Shown in pieces: positions 30,622 to 39,339 of a DNA stretch of 47,911 bases; the stretch's first letter is position 1, and each line of letters starts with the position of its first letter. Origin of the DNA: Lachnospiraceae bacterium (GTDB taxonomy: Bacteria > Bacillota > Clostridia > Lachnospirales > Lachnospiraceae); NCBI GenBank assembly GCA_004556655.1, contig SFGF01000020.1, positions 1-47,911 of the forward strand, given 5' to 3'. The notes under the pieces are model-generated. The model did no database searches. It was not told where the DNA came from and saw nothing but the letters and a program-made list of their open reading frames with translations. The translations under genes and the position numbers were made by a program.

Positions 30622-32127
30622 TTATTTTGATATTCCCTGACTTATTATATGCTTTTTCCACTGATAATCCCCATCAACCAGACTGACATTTTTTTCAATC
30701 GGAGCATCCGGAACTTTCAGGACAAAGACTTTACTCATATAGGGATTCGTAATCGGTTCTTTTGCATCGTCCCCTGAGCCTGTATTGACAGTGTCGTTTG
30801 TATCCTCTGTTACACCTTCTACATTATCAGCTACAACTGCTGCTTTTTTTCCCGGCTGAAGTGACAGGATAACGCTCTGGTCTCGGTCAACACCCTGTAC
30901 CATTTGAGAAGAGATATCATCATTGCCAATCTCTGCCTCGATCTCCTGTACTTCTTCATCGATATCCTGCGACTGTGCTGCGTCTGTTTCCGTCTCTTCC
31001 GGCTCAGGCGTCGGTGTCACAACATTTCCCTCTTCATCCAATGCATCCTCACCATAAATGGTTTCTTTCAATCTGCGTATTGTAGGCTCCGAATTAGGTA
31101 CCAGATTACCGTTAATGCTCTGGAACATTCCATCATACGGGATTCTATCCTGTACAATATTATAATTCAGCAGAGTTGGTGCCTTAGCCAGAAGACCCCA
31201 GAATTCACTTTCCGGTATATTATGTGTCAACATAGGCAAAAGCCTGGTAGCCAATCTGTCGATATCCTCCAGATCCATAGCCTTCACTTTATCAAGAAGC
31301 TTCATCAAAACCTCTCTCTGCCGCTCTGTTCGCTGATAATCGGAATTGCCTACTTTACGGATTCGTGCATAAGCTACCGCCTGCATACCGTTACATTCGT
31401 AAGTTCCCTCTCCGGGAATCAGATATTTTTTAGATTTCAGTCCGAGAATCCGACATTGCTGCTTGATACTCTTATTGGCATTCTCCGCCTCTTTTTCCGT
31501 AAATGTGATCTCGATCGTACCAATCTCATCTACAATGTCAATCATATTACCAAAATCCACCGTAACGTATCGATCGACATCTATTTTAGAATTTTCCTCT
31601 ATCGTCTGTGTCAGCAAAGGACCGCCGCCATTGGGATAAGCTGCATTCAGCTTCCGATATCCCACTCCAGGTATCAAAGCACGGGTATCTCTCATCAAGG
31701 AAATCATGGATATTTTATGAAGTCGGTAATTGATTGATATTAAAATCATGGAATCCGAATTGCCCACCCAATTTTCTTGTGTGGTATCCAAACCTACAAG
31801 GACAACATTGTAGACATTGCCATCGGTTGTAATCGGTTCCGTAGATGCATAACGCGCCATATTCTCCTGTGCTTCCAGAAGTTCAGGATCCAATTCTTCC
31901 TCCTCCGGCTCTTCTTCCTCCACTTCTTCTTCCTCTACTTTTTTCTCTGCTTCCGCTGCTTCTTTTTGTGCTTTCTGTTGTTCAATCTGCTGCACTGCTT
32001 CTTCATCTGACACAAAATTAGTTTTTGCATAATATCTGTGTCCCAGGAAATATACCGTACCAACCAGTACGGCTACGATTGCAAGAACAACCAGCACGAC
32101 AATTCCGGCCTTTTTCTTTTTCGACAT
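30622..32127 (-). CDS. LytR-CpsA-Psr (LCP) family cell wall ligase
   Basis: I chose the ATG at 32127 (501 aa, MSKKKKAGIV), with GGAGG 8 nt upstream; an ATG five codons earlier overlaps that site. A single N-terminal membrane anchor spans about residues 7-29. A strongly acidic Glu-rich linker follows (about 50-80). The LCP domain has VYNVVLVGLDTTQENWVGNS, SMILISINYRLHKISMISLM, RDTRALIPGVGYRKLNAAY, and DYQRTERQREVL with the conserved arginines. The C-terminal ~130 residues are low-complexity and acidic. LCP proteins attach wall polymers (teichoic acid-like or capsule) to peptidoglycan outside the membrane. It is not functionally tied to the arabinose genes upstream. Confidence 0.92.
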   Translation of the reverse strand: MSKKKKAGIVVLVVLAIVAVLVGTVYFLGHRYYAKTNFVSDEEAVQQIEQQKAQKEAAEAEKKVEEEEVEEEEPEEEELDPELLEAQENMARYASTEPITTDGNVYNVVLVGLDTTQENWVGNSDSMILISINYRLHKISMISLMRDTRALIPGVGYRKLNAAYPNGGGPLLTQTIEENSKIDVDRYVTVDFGNMIDIVDEIGTIEITFTEKEAENANKSIKQQCRILGLKSKKYLIPGEGTYECNGMQAVAYARIRKVGNSDYQRTERQREVLMKLLDKVKAMDLEDIDRLATRLLPMLTHNIPESEFWGLLAKAPTLLNYNIVQDRIPYDGMFQSINGNLVPNSEPTIRRLKETIYGEDALDEEGNVVTPTPEPEETETDAAQSQDIDEEVQEIEAEIGNDDISSQMVQGVDRDQSVILSLQPGKKAAVVADNVEGVTEDTNDTVNTGSGDDAKEPITNPYMSKVFVLKVPDAPIEKNVSLVDGDYQWKKHIISQGISK

Positions 32128-32165
32128 GGGCCAAGCCTCCATTCACTTCAACCATACTCGAAAAA

Positions 32166-32194
32166 ATGATAACACCTGTACCAGCTTTTGTCAA
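32166..32194 (-). promoter_or_regulatory. Promoter of the LCP gene
   Basis: Consensus TTGACA (32194-32189) and TATCAT (32171-32166) are separated by 17 bp on the minus strand, in the 107-bp gap between the esterase stop and the LCP start. The LCP gene therefore has its own start of transcription. Confidence 0.75.
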
Positions 32195-32234
32195 ATTCTG
32201 TCGTCGATTATTTTACATTTTTCTTACCTTTTCA

Positions 32235-33086
32235 TTACAGGCGTTTCAGCCATTTCAAAGCCAAATCCACCCAGAGAGAGTTGCCATCCGGAAATTCCAT
32301 CATACCGTTTGTTACTGTATCATCGCAAAGAGACAAGCCATGATCTCCTTTTTCAAAAATATGAAGTTCAAAAGGAACTCTATATTTTCTCAATGCCACC
32401 GCAAACTGCAGAGAGTTTTCTACCGGGACGGAAGGATCCTCCTGTGTATGCCACAAAAATGCCGGAACTGTTTTTTCGGATACTCTTTTTTCCATAGAAG
32501 TTTCTTCAGCCTGCTTTTCGGTAAAATCTTTTCCGAGAAGCAGTTCTCTGGATTCTTCATGAGTAAATTCCCCCATAGTTATAACAGGATAGCTGAGGAT
32601 CATACCAGCCGGCTTCCACATTTTTTCCACTCCTTCTGTGGGATACTCTTTTCCCAATACCGTTTCCAGGAGCGGTTCATCCCACAGATTACCGAGGCAG
32701 GCACAGAGATGTCCTCCTGCAGAAAATCCGGCAATCACAATTTTTTCCGGATCAACAAAATACTCTTTTGCATGACTTCTTACATATGCCACGGAAGCAG
32801 CCAGTTCCAGAAGCGCACTGGGATATCTGGAAGGTGCCACACTGTACTGTAGGACAAACGCCTGAACGCCTGCCGCCAGATAACGCATAGCCACAACTTC
32901 CGCTTCCCGGTCAGATTTAAATCTGTATGCACCTCCCGGACAAATCACAACAGCCGAACGCTTGTGAGAAGTTGCCAGTTCCTCCGACTCTTTCATAACA
33001 TACGTATACAGCTTTGGCTGATATCCGTCCTGCATAGCTCCTGCCTTTTCATAATCAACTTTAATAGCAATCACATCATGAATCAT
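32235..33086 (-). CDS. Alpha/beta hydrolase, carbohydrate esterase-like
   Basis: The protein has 283 aa. It is a BD-FAE/acetyl esterase type hydrolase: VVICPGGAYRFKSDREAEVV (oxyanion region), the nucleophile elbow VIAGFSAGGHLCACLG, the acid in HTQEDPSVPVENS, and the histidine in EKGDHGLSLCDD. No signal peptide is seen, so it acts in the cytoplasm. It starts 14 bp after araD with GAGGG upstream and is the last gene of the arabinose operon. This suggests removal of acetyl (or other acyl) groups from imported arabinose-containing oligosaccharides. The substrate is inference. Confidence 0.85.
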   Translation of the reverse strand: MIHDVIAIKVDYEKAGAMQDGYQPKLYTYVMKESEELATSHKRSAVVICPGGAYRFKSDREAEVVAMRYLAAGVQAFVLQYSVAPSRYPSALLELAASVAYVRSHAKEYFVDPEKIVIAGFSAGGHLCACLGNLWDEPLLETVLGKEYPTEGVEKMWKPAGMILSYPVITMGEFTHEESRELLLGKDFTEKQAEETSMEKRVSEKTVPAFLWHTQEDPSVPVENSLQFAVALRKYRVPFELHIFEKGDHGLSLCDDTVTNGMMEFPDGNSLWVDLALKWLKRL

Positions 33087-33100
33087 ATCTTCTACCCTCT

Positions 33101-33790
33101 TTATTTCTGACCGTAATATGCGTTTGCACCATGTTTGCGGTAATAATGCTTATCCTGAAGTTCCTGAGGTGCCGGCCGAACCTGTGGATTGATCATTTCA
33201 CATCTGGCCGCCATCTTCGCCACTTCTTCCAGAACAACCGCATTGTGTACCGCTTCATGACCATCTTTTCCCCAGGTAAATGGTCCGTGATTTTTGCATA
33301 ATACTGCCGGAACCGCCTCATAATCTCTCTCTTTAAAATAGTCAACGATCAGAAGACCAGTATTTTTCTCGTAAGCCGTATCAATTTCTTCTTTTGTCAG
33401 ACATCGAAGACATGGAACTTCTCCGTAAATATAGTCCGCATGGGTCGTTCCATAACAGGGAATTCCCCTTCCTGCCTGTGCCCAGCTTGTTGCCCAGGAA
33501 GAATGGGTATGAACAATTCCGCCGATTTTTGGAAATGCCCGGTACAGTTCCAGATGCGTTGGCGTATCTGAAGAAGGGTTATATTTCCCTTCTATTTTAT
33601 TGCCATTCAGATCCATGATCACCATATCTTCCGGTGTGAGTTTATCATAATCCACTCCGCTGGGTTTGATTGCAAAATATCCTGTCTCACGATCAATCTG
33701 ACTTACATTTCCCCAGGTAAAGGTGACAAGACCATGTTTGGGCAAAAGCATATTTGCCTCATAAACTTGCTGCTTCAGTTCTTCCAACAT
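33101..33790 (-). CDS. araD: L-ribulose-5-phosphate 4-epimerase
   Basis: The protein has 229 aa, the normal length of AraD. It is a class II aldolase fold: GLVTFTWGNVSQIDRETGYF, the phosphate loop AIKPSGVDYDKLTPEDMV, GGIVHTHSSWATSWAQAGR (zinc HxH), GTTHADYIYGEVPC, and the third His in AVLCKNHGPFTWGKDG. It makes D-xylulose 5-phosphate for the pentose phosphate pathway. GGAGG lies 9 nt before the ATG. It lies 26 bp after araB and 14 bp before the esterase. The THADYIYG segment separates it clearly from the fuculose aldolase at 20.9 kb. Confidence 0.95.
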   Translation of the reverse strand: MLEELKQQVYEANMLLPKHGLVTFTWGNVSQIDRETGYFAIKPSGVDYDKLTPEDMVIMDLNGNKIEGKYNPSSDTPTHLELYRAFPKIGGIVHTHSSWATSWAQAGRGIPCYGTTHADYIYGEVPCLRCLTKEEIDTAYEKNTGLLIVDYFKERDYEAVPAVLCKNHGPFTWGKDGHEAVHNAVVLEEVAKMAARCEMINPQVRPAPQELQDKHYYRKHGANAYYGQK

Positions 33791-33816
33791 TTATTTTTGC
33801 CTCCATCTTCTCTCTA

Positions 33817-35421
33817 TCAGAGATTATCCACTGCTGCACGCTCAATGGCAATCCCTTTTTTATATCGTTCCATGAATTTCTCGAATCCTTCTACATCTTC
33901 CGGATCCGGAGACATCTGTTCGCTTTCCTCTTTTGAAAACACTCTGTTTTCCAGATAATCAGACAAAGATTCTCTTTCTTCTCTGTTTTTCATATAAGCT
34001 GCCAGTAGTGCAATCCCCCATGCACCACCCTCTCCGGCTGTTTCCATTACCGCCACCGGTGCATTCATGGCTCCTGCCATAAACTTCTGTCCCACTCCTT
34101 TAGTCTTAAATAATCCACCATGACCCAGAAGTTTATCCACAACTACCCCTTCTTCTTTCAGCAGAATATCCATACCAATTTTCAATGCGCCCATACATGT
34201 ATACAGATGAGTCCGCATAAAATTGGCAAGATTAAATCTGCTCTCCGGGTTTCGGACAAAGAGCGGTCTTCCTTCTTCAAAGTGAGTAATATGTTCCCCT
34301 GAATAATAACAGTAGGATAACAAGCCGCCACAGTCCGCATCTCCTTCCAATGCTTTTCTATACAGGGTACCATATAGTTCATTAGAATCCACTTTCATAC
34401 CAAAACTTTCCAACGTTTCCTTCATAAGACCAACCCATGCATTCAGATCGGAAGTACAATTCTGGGAATGCACCATTGCTACCGGACTTCCATCCGGAGT
34501 AGTGACCGGATCAATCTCTTCATAAACTTTTGAAAGAGGCTTTTCCAGAACAATCATTGCGAAAATAGAAGTTCCCGCTGATACATTGCCTGTTCTTTTT
34601 GCAACACTGTTAGTAGCAACCATACCGGTACCTGCGTCTCCTTCCGGTGGACACACAGGAATACCAGCCCGCAAAGTTCCTGTGGGATCTAACAGTTTCG
34701 CACCCTTTTCTGTCAGTTTCCCGGCTGAATCTCCTGCACTTTTCACAATGGGAAGTACATCTCTCAGCTTCCATGGATACTTTTTTTCTACAATCAATGC
34801 ATCAAATTTTTTCACCATTGCTTCATTATAATCCATCGCATCCGAATCAATAGGAAATACACCGGAAGCATCACCTACACCCAGGATTTTTTCACCCGTA
34901 AGCTGCCAATGAATATAACCGGCAAGGGTCGTCACAAAATCCAGCTTCTCCACGTGACTCTCTCCATTCAGGATTGCCTGATACAGATGGGCGATGGTCC
35001 ATCTCTGTGGAATCTGCTGTCCGAAAAGTGGGGTCAAAATCTTTGTTGCAGGCTCTGTAATATTATTTCTCCAGGTACGAAACGGCACCAGAAGTTCATT
35101 TTCTTTATCAAACGCCATATACCCATGCATCATGGCGCTAAATCCCATAGCTCCCACTGTTTCCAACACAACTCCATATTGCTTTTTCACATTTTCCGTC
35201 AGATCCTTGTAGCTGTCCTGCAGTCCTTTCCATATAGCTTCCAGACTGTATGTCCAAATTCCGTCTATATATTGGTTCTCCCATTCATGGCTTCCTGATG
35301 CTATGGTCTCGTGGTCATCTCCGATCAATACCGCTTTAATTCTTGTTGATCCAAACTCAATTCCAAGACTGGTTTTTCCTGCCTGAATTGCAGAAACAAT
35401 CTGTTCTTTTACTCTGCTCAT
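33817..35421 (-). CDS. araB: FGGY-family ribulokinase
   Basis: The protein has 534 aa. It is a two-domain sugar kinase: SLGIEFGSTRIKAVLIGDDH (phosphate loop 1), GAMGFSAMMHGYMAFD, RTWRNNITEP, CPPEGDAGTGMVATNSVAKR and GNVSAGTSIFAMIVL. The C-terminal ATP site reads LLGHGGLFKTKGVGQKFMAG, with METAGEGGAWGIALLAAY. Its place between araA and araD makes L-ribulose the likely substrate. FGGY kinases vary in specificity, and fuculose use cannot be excluded because no fuculokinase is visible in the window. GGGGGA lies 6 nt before the ATG. It follows araA by 34 bp. Confidence 0.92.
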   Translation of the reverse strand: MSRVKEQIVSAIQAGKTSLGIEFGSTRIKAVLIGDDHETIASGSHEWENQYIDGIWTYSLEAIWKGLQDSYKDLTENVKKQYGVVLETVGAMGFSAMMHGYMAFDKENELLVPFRTWRNNITEPATKILTPLFGQQIPQRWTIAHLYQAILNGESHVEKLDFVTTLAGYIHWQLTGEKILGVGDASGVFPIDSDAMDYNEAMVKKFDALIVEKKYPWKLRDVLPIVKSAGDSAGKLTEKGAKLLDPTGTLRAGIPVCPPEGDAGTGMVATNSVAKRTGNVSAGTSIFAMIVLEKPLSKVYEEIDPVTTPDGSPVAMVHSQNCTSDLNAWVGLMKETLESFGMKVDSNELYGTLYRKALEGDADCGGLLSYCYYSGEHITHFEEGRPLFVRNPESRFNLANFMRTHLYTCMGALKIGMDILLKEEGVVVDKLLGHGGLFKTKGVGQKFMAGAMNAPVAVMETAGEGGAWGIALLAAYMKNREERESLSDYLENRVFSKEESEQMSPDPEDVEGFEKFMERYKKGIAIERAAVDNL

Positions 35422-35455
35422 ATAAAATCCCCCAATTCTGTTTTTTATTCGCTTT

Positions 35456-36952
35456 CTATCTATAATACATGGAATTCCACTTCAATTCATTTTTAAACTC
35501 ACGTATCTTCGTATCACCATCGATATATACCGCTTCAATACCCATAGCGTCTGCCCAGTCGCCCATCTGTTCTGCCGTAAGATCATAAGAAAATGCTGTA
35601 TGATGTGCCCCACCTGCCAGGATCCAAGCCTCTGCTCCTGTTGCAAGATCCGGTTTTGGAGTCCAGAATGCCGTTGCTACGGGAAGCTTGGGCATCGGTT
35701 TTTCAACTTTCTTACATTCTACCTCATTGATAATCAGACGGAAGCGATTGCCAAGATCAATCAGAGATGTGGCAATTGCCGGTCCTGTTTTCGATGTAAA
35801 TACAAGTCTTGCCGGATCCTCTCTGTTACCCATGGTCAAAGGATTTACTTTTATGGAAATCGGACCCTCGGAAATAGTCGGACAAACTTCCAGCATATGT
35901 GCCTGAAGGATTCCTTCTTTTCCAGGAACAAGATTATACGTGTAATCTTCCATAAAAGAAGTTCCCTTTGCATCAGGCATTCCTGCAGTCATAATCTTCA
36001 TGAGACGCACCATGGCAGCCGTTTTCCAGTCACCTTCCGCACCAAATCCATACCCCTTTTCCATCAGTCTCTGAATTGCCAGACCAGGCAGCTGTTCCAA
36101 AGCTCCAAGATCACCAAAATGTGTTACAATTGCCTGATAGTTTTTCTCTTCCAGAAAACGCTCAAATCCAATCTCAATCTGCGCCTGCACTGCAACGTGG
36201 CGTTTAAATTCCTCCGGATCTCTTCCTTCGAGAAGAATATCATATTTGCTGTAATATTCCTCCACCAGAGCAGCCACATCGCCTTTGCCTACCGCCTGAA
36301 CCGCTTCCGCAATCTCATTGACCGGATACGCATCCACTTCCCAGCCAAATTTAATCTGTGCTTCCACTTTATCTCCTTCAGTAACAGCAACGTTTCTCAT
36401 GTTGTCCGCAATCCTCATCACACGAATATGACTGCTTTCCATAATTCCAACTGCCGTCCGCATCCAGGATGCGATCTTTTCCTGTACTTTTCTGTCCGCC
36501 CAGTGTCCTACGATTACTTTGCGTTCAATTCCCATTCTGGAAACAATATGTCCGTATTCTCTGTCTCCATGTGCAGACTGATTCTCATTCATAAAATCCA
36601 TGTCGATCGTATCATAAGGTATTTCCTGATTAAACTGTGTATGAAGATGTAATAATGGTTTTCTGTATTCCTGTAATCCCAGAATCCAGGACTTGGCCGG
36701 TGAAAAAGTATGCATCCATGTGATCACACCTGCGCATTCCGCATCCGCATTGGCTTCATTAAATGTTTTCCGGATCACTTCATTCGTGATCAAAGTAGGT
36801 TTCAGTATTACCTCATAGGGCAGAATCCCTGATTTATTCAGCTCTTCTACAATAATGCGTGAATGCTCTGCCACCTTTCTCAGGCACTCATCTCCATATA
36901 AATCCTGAGAACCTGTAGCAAACCAGAATTTGTAATTTTTCAATGTTTTCAT
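35456..36952 (-). CDS. araA: L-arabinose isomerase
   Basis: The protein has 498 aa, matching AraA (about 500). It opens with YKFWFATGSQDLYGDECLRK, then has GVITWMHTFSPAKSWILGL, LLHLHTQFNQEIPYDTIDMD and DFMNENQSAHGDREYGHIVS. The active-site block is GFGAEGDWKTAAMVRLMK with catalytic Glu, and GTSFMEDYTYNLVPGKE and the C-terminal ILAGGAHHTAFSYDL follow. It converts L-arabinose to L-ribulose as a Mn-dependent cytoplasmic oligomer. GGGAGG lies 8 nt before the ATG. It starts 15 bp after the araR stop, placing it in the same unit. Confidence 0.97.
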   Translation of the reverse strand: MKTLKNYKFWFATGSQDLYGDECLRKVAEHSRIIVEELNKSGILPYEVILKPTLITNEVIRKTFNEANADAECAGVITWMHTFSPAKSWILGLQEYRKPLLHLHTQFNQEIPYDTIDMDFMNENQSAHGDREYGHIVSRMGIERKVIVGHWADRKVQEKIASWMRTAVGIMESSHIRVMRIADNMRNVAVTEGDKVEAQIKFGWEVDAYPVNEIAEAVQAVGKGDVAALVEEYYSKYDILLEGRDPEEFKRHVAVQAQIEIGFERFLEEKNYQAIVTHFGDLGALEQLPGLAIQRLMEKGYGFGAEGDWKTAAMVRLMKIMTAGMPDAKGTSFMEDYTYNLVPGKEGILQAHMLEVCPTISEGPISIKVNPLTMGNREDPARLVFTSKTGPAIATSLIDLGNRFRLIINEVECKKVEKPMPKLPVATAFWTPKPDLATGAEAWILAGGAHHTAFSYDLTAEQMGDWADAMGIEAVYIDGDTKIREFKNELKWNSMYYR

Positions 36953-36967
36953 GATTAAATCCTCCCG

Positions 36968-38077
36968 TTAATTGTTATCTCTACGTTTTTTGCATGAATC
37001 CCGTACAATCAGTTCCGGTTCCATCAGTCTTTGTACCTTACTTTCTTCCTCCGAAACTCCACGAATTTGTTCCAGCAAAAGTTCAGCAGCCATCTCTCCC
37101 AATTTTTCCTGTGGATGAGCAATCGTAGTGAGACCAATCGGACCTGACCGTGCATAAAACGAATTGTCATATCCTGTAATAGAAATATCCTCCGGAACTT
37201 TCTTGCCCATTTTTTTCAGCGTTTCTATCACTTCCATAGCAATCTGATCATTGTAACACACCACTGAATCAACAGAAACACCCTGCTCAAGCATCATTTT
37301 TACCATCACAGCCGGCTTTACTTTCCTGTCTTCCGTGTGAAACCATATCACCCGTTCCGGCAGATATGGCATCCCTGCCTCTTGAAGTGCTCTCACATAT
37401 CCTTTATGACGCTCCGCTCCCTGGCTGTCATCTGCCTTGAAAATGCCCAAAATACTTTTATGCCCTATATCAATCAGATACTTTGTAATCAGATAGCCTC
37501 CTTTGGCATCATCCATCAAAATAGACGGTTTTTCTTTCATCTGCGGATAACAGCCCTGAATAAAAACGTAAGGAATCCGGTATTCATCCAATTTTTGATA
37601 CAGATGCATATTTCGGCAGAGGATCTGACTCTTACTTGGTTCGATAATCAGCCCATCCACATCTTTTGTCAGAACATCTTCCAGGCACTGCGCCTCTTTT
37701 TGTCTGCTGTTTCCCGTATTTTTCAGAATAATACTATATCCCTGCTCTGTCAGTACTCTATCCATTCCCTGGATCAGTCTGGGAAATATGTAATCAGAAA
37801 TGTAGGTAGTAATCACCGCAATATTTTTAGAATCCTTCCTGTGGCGCATCCTTTCTGAACAAAAGGTTCCACGGCCATGCTCAGCAGTCACATACCCTTC
37901 ATTCTCCAATATTGCCAGAGCTTTTCTCACCGTATGTCTGCTGAGACCGTATCCGACTGACAGTTCATTCTCCGAAGGCAGGCGATCTCCCGGCCTGATC
38001 TCTCCGGACAGAATCTTTCCTTTTAACTCTTCCATCAATGCCGCATACTTTGTTTTTCCGCCGTCCTGCAAAAACAT
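36968..38077 (-). CDS. araR: AraR-type arabinose repressor (GntR-HTH/LacI sensor)
   Basis: I chose the ATG at 38077 (369 aa, MFLQDGGKTKYAALMEELKG), which has AGGAAG upstream; the frame is open ten codons further but that start has its site too close. The GntR helix-turn-helix (SENELSVGYGLSRHTVRKAL, EGYVTAEHGRGTFC) is followed by a LacI-type sensor (IAVITTYISDYIFPRLIQGM, DVDGLIIEPSKSQI, CYNDQIAMEVIETLKKMGKK, ISITGYDNSFYARSGPIGLT). This is the architecture of Bacillus AraR. It is the first gene of the ara operon and probably autoregulated through the palindrome at 38128-38157. There is a small direct repeat of TTTTTGCAGGA around the start region. Confidence 0.93.
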   Translation of the reverse strand: MFLQDGGKTKYAALMEELKGKILSGEIRPGDRLPSENELSVGYGLSRHTVRKALAILENEGYVTAEHGRGTFCSERMRHRKDSKNIAVITTYISDYIFPRLIQGMDRVLTEQGYSIILKNTGNSRQKEAQCLEDVLTKDVDGLIIEPSKSQILCRNMHLYQKLDEYRIPYVFIQGCYPQMKEKPSILMDDAKGGYLITKYLIDIGHKSILGIFKADDSQGAERHKGYVRALQEAGMPYLPERVIWFHTEDRKVKPAVMVKMMLEQGVSVDSVVCYNDQIAMEVIETLKKMGKKVPEDISITGYDNSFYARSGPIGLTTIAHPQEKLGEMAAELLLEQIRGVSEEESKVQRLMEPELIVRDSCKKRRDNN

Positions 38078-38122
38078 TCCCCCTTCCTGCAAAAATAGCA
38101 GCATCATTCCTTTCTGATAACT

Positions 38123-38157
38123 ATTTTACAACTTGTATGCACATCTTTACAAGTTGT
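38123..38157 (-). promoter_or_regulatory. AraR operator overlapping the ara promoter
   Basis: ACAACTTGTA (38128-38137) and its perfect complement TACAAGTTGT (38148-38157) flank a 10-bp centre. On the minus strand TTGTAA (38152-38147) and TAAAAT (38128-38123), 18 bp apart, form a plausible promoter that the operator covers almost completely. The TTGTA half-sites resemble those of Bacillus AraR operators, though the spacing is different. Confidence 0.7.
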
Positions 38158-38169
38158 ATTTTGACATAA

Positions 38170-38223
38170 AAAAACTATCTGAAAATTTTTGTATTATTAA
38201 CCAAAAACCAACAGATAGTTTTT
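38170..38223 (-). terminator. Terminator after the M24 aminopeptidase gene
   Basis: AAAAACTATCTG (38223-38212 on the minus strand) pairs with CAGATAGTTTTT (38181-38170) across a 30-nt loop, followed by more T. It closes the coaBC-to-aminopeptidase unit before the ara promoter. Confidence 0.75.
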
Positions 38224-38247
38224 ACAAACTGATTATATTAATTACAT

Positions 38248-39315
38248 TTATTTTACCGGAACTTCAATCAATTCCTTCGGTGAGTGTGCCAGATTACGAT
38301 ATCCATCCTCTGTCACCACTACCATATCCTCGATCCGAACTCCGCCAAATCCCGGAACATAGATTCCCGGTTCGACAGTTTCTACCATTCCGGCCTGCAG
38401 GACGGTTTCATCTGATGGTGAAAGACGAGGATTTTCGTGGATAAATAATCCTACACTATGACCCAGTCCATGTCCGAAACACTCTCCATACCCTGCCTGA
38501 GCAATAATATCTCTCGCCACCTTGTCCACACTCTTCCCTGTCACACCGGCTTTCAATGCCTCCAGTGCTGCCAGCTGTGCTTTCAGTACTGTATCATAGA
38601 TTTCTTTCTGCTTTTCACTGGCTTTTCCCAAAACGACTGTTCTTGTCATGTCAGAACAATATCCTTTATATTTGCATCCGAAGTCCATCGTGATAAAATC
38701 GCCCTCTTCCAGCTTTTTCTCACCCGGAATCGCATGTGGCATAGATGAGTTCAATCCGGAAGCAATAATCGTATCAAAACTAGTATTTTCCGCTCCTTCT
38801 TTTTTCATCAGATATTCCAGTTCAGCCGCAACTTCCAGCTCTGTCATTCCAGGTTTTAACAGGGTAAGAATTTTATCAAATGCTTTATCTCCAATTTCTT
38901 CTGCTTTTTGCAGATAGCTCAGCTCTTCTTCTGTCTTGATTCGACGCAATGCATCTACACGTCCTCCCATGGGAACCCACTGATCCACCTTCAGCGCCGC
39001 ATTCATTTTATCAAACTGTGCACAAAGCAGCGATTCATCTTCATATCCCATGGAAAATTCACCATTTTTACTTTCTGCAGCGATACATTCATTGAGAATC
39101 ACTTCTCTTTTATGGTTTGCATTTTCCTCAATGACAGTAAAATCACTCTCTTTTCCGGCCTGTTCCGTATAACGGGAATCGGTAATCAACACTTTCTGAC
39201 TTTCTGAAATATACAAAATTCCCTCTCCACCCCGGAAACCACTGATATGCCGCATATTATAGGGGTCGGTGATCACCATGGCATCCAGATGTAATTCATC
39301 CATAATCGACTTCAT
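38248..39315 (-). CDS. pepP: M24-family Xaa-Pro aminopeptidase
   Basis: The protein has 355 aa, the size of bacterial prolidase/Xaa-Pro aminopeptidases of the YqhT group. The N-terminal creatinase domain has DAMVITDPYNMRHISGFRG. The catalytic pita-bread domain shows the five metal ligands: Asp in DFITMDFGCKYKGYCSDMTR (two Asp), His in CFGHGLGHSVGLFIHE, Glu in GMVETVEPGIYVPG, and Glu in FGGVRIEDMVVVTEDG. It is a cytoplasmic dimetal enzyme that trims N-terminal residues before proline. It follows metY by 24 bp. It has no apparent link with sugar use. Confidence 0.92.
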   Translation of the reverse strand: MKSIMDELHLDAMVITDPYNMRHISGFRGGEGILYISESQKVLITDSRYTEQAGKESDFTVIEENANHKREVILNECIAAESKNGEFSMGYEDESLLCAQFDKMNAALKVDQWVPMGGRVDALRRIKTEEELSYLQKAEEIGDKAFDKILTLLKPGMTELEVAAELEYLMKKEGAENTSFDTIIASGLNSSMPHAIPGEKKLEEGDFITMDFGCKYKGYCSDMTRTVVLGKASEKQKEIYDTVLKAQLAALEALKAGVTGKSVDKVARDIIAQAGYGECFGHGLGHSVGLFIHENPRLSPSDETVLQAGMVETVEPGIYVPGFGGVRIEDMVVVTEDGYRNLAHSPKELIEVPVK

Positions 39316-39339
39316 CCTTCAAACCTCCAAAATAATCGT

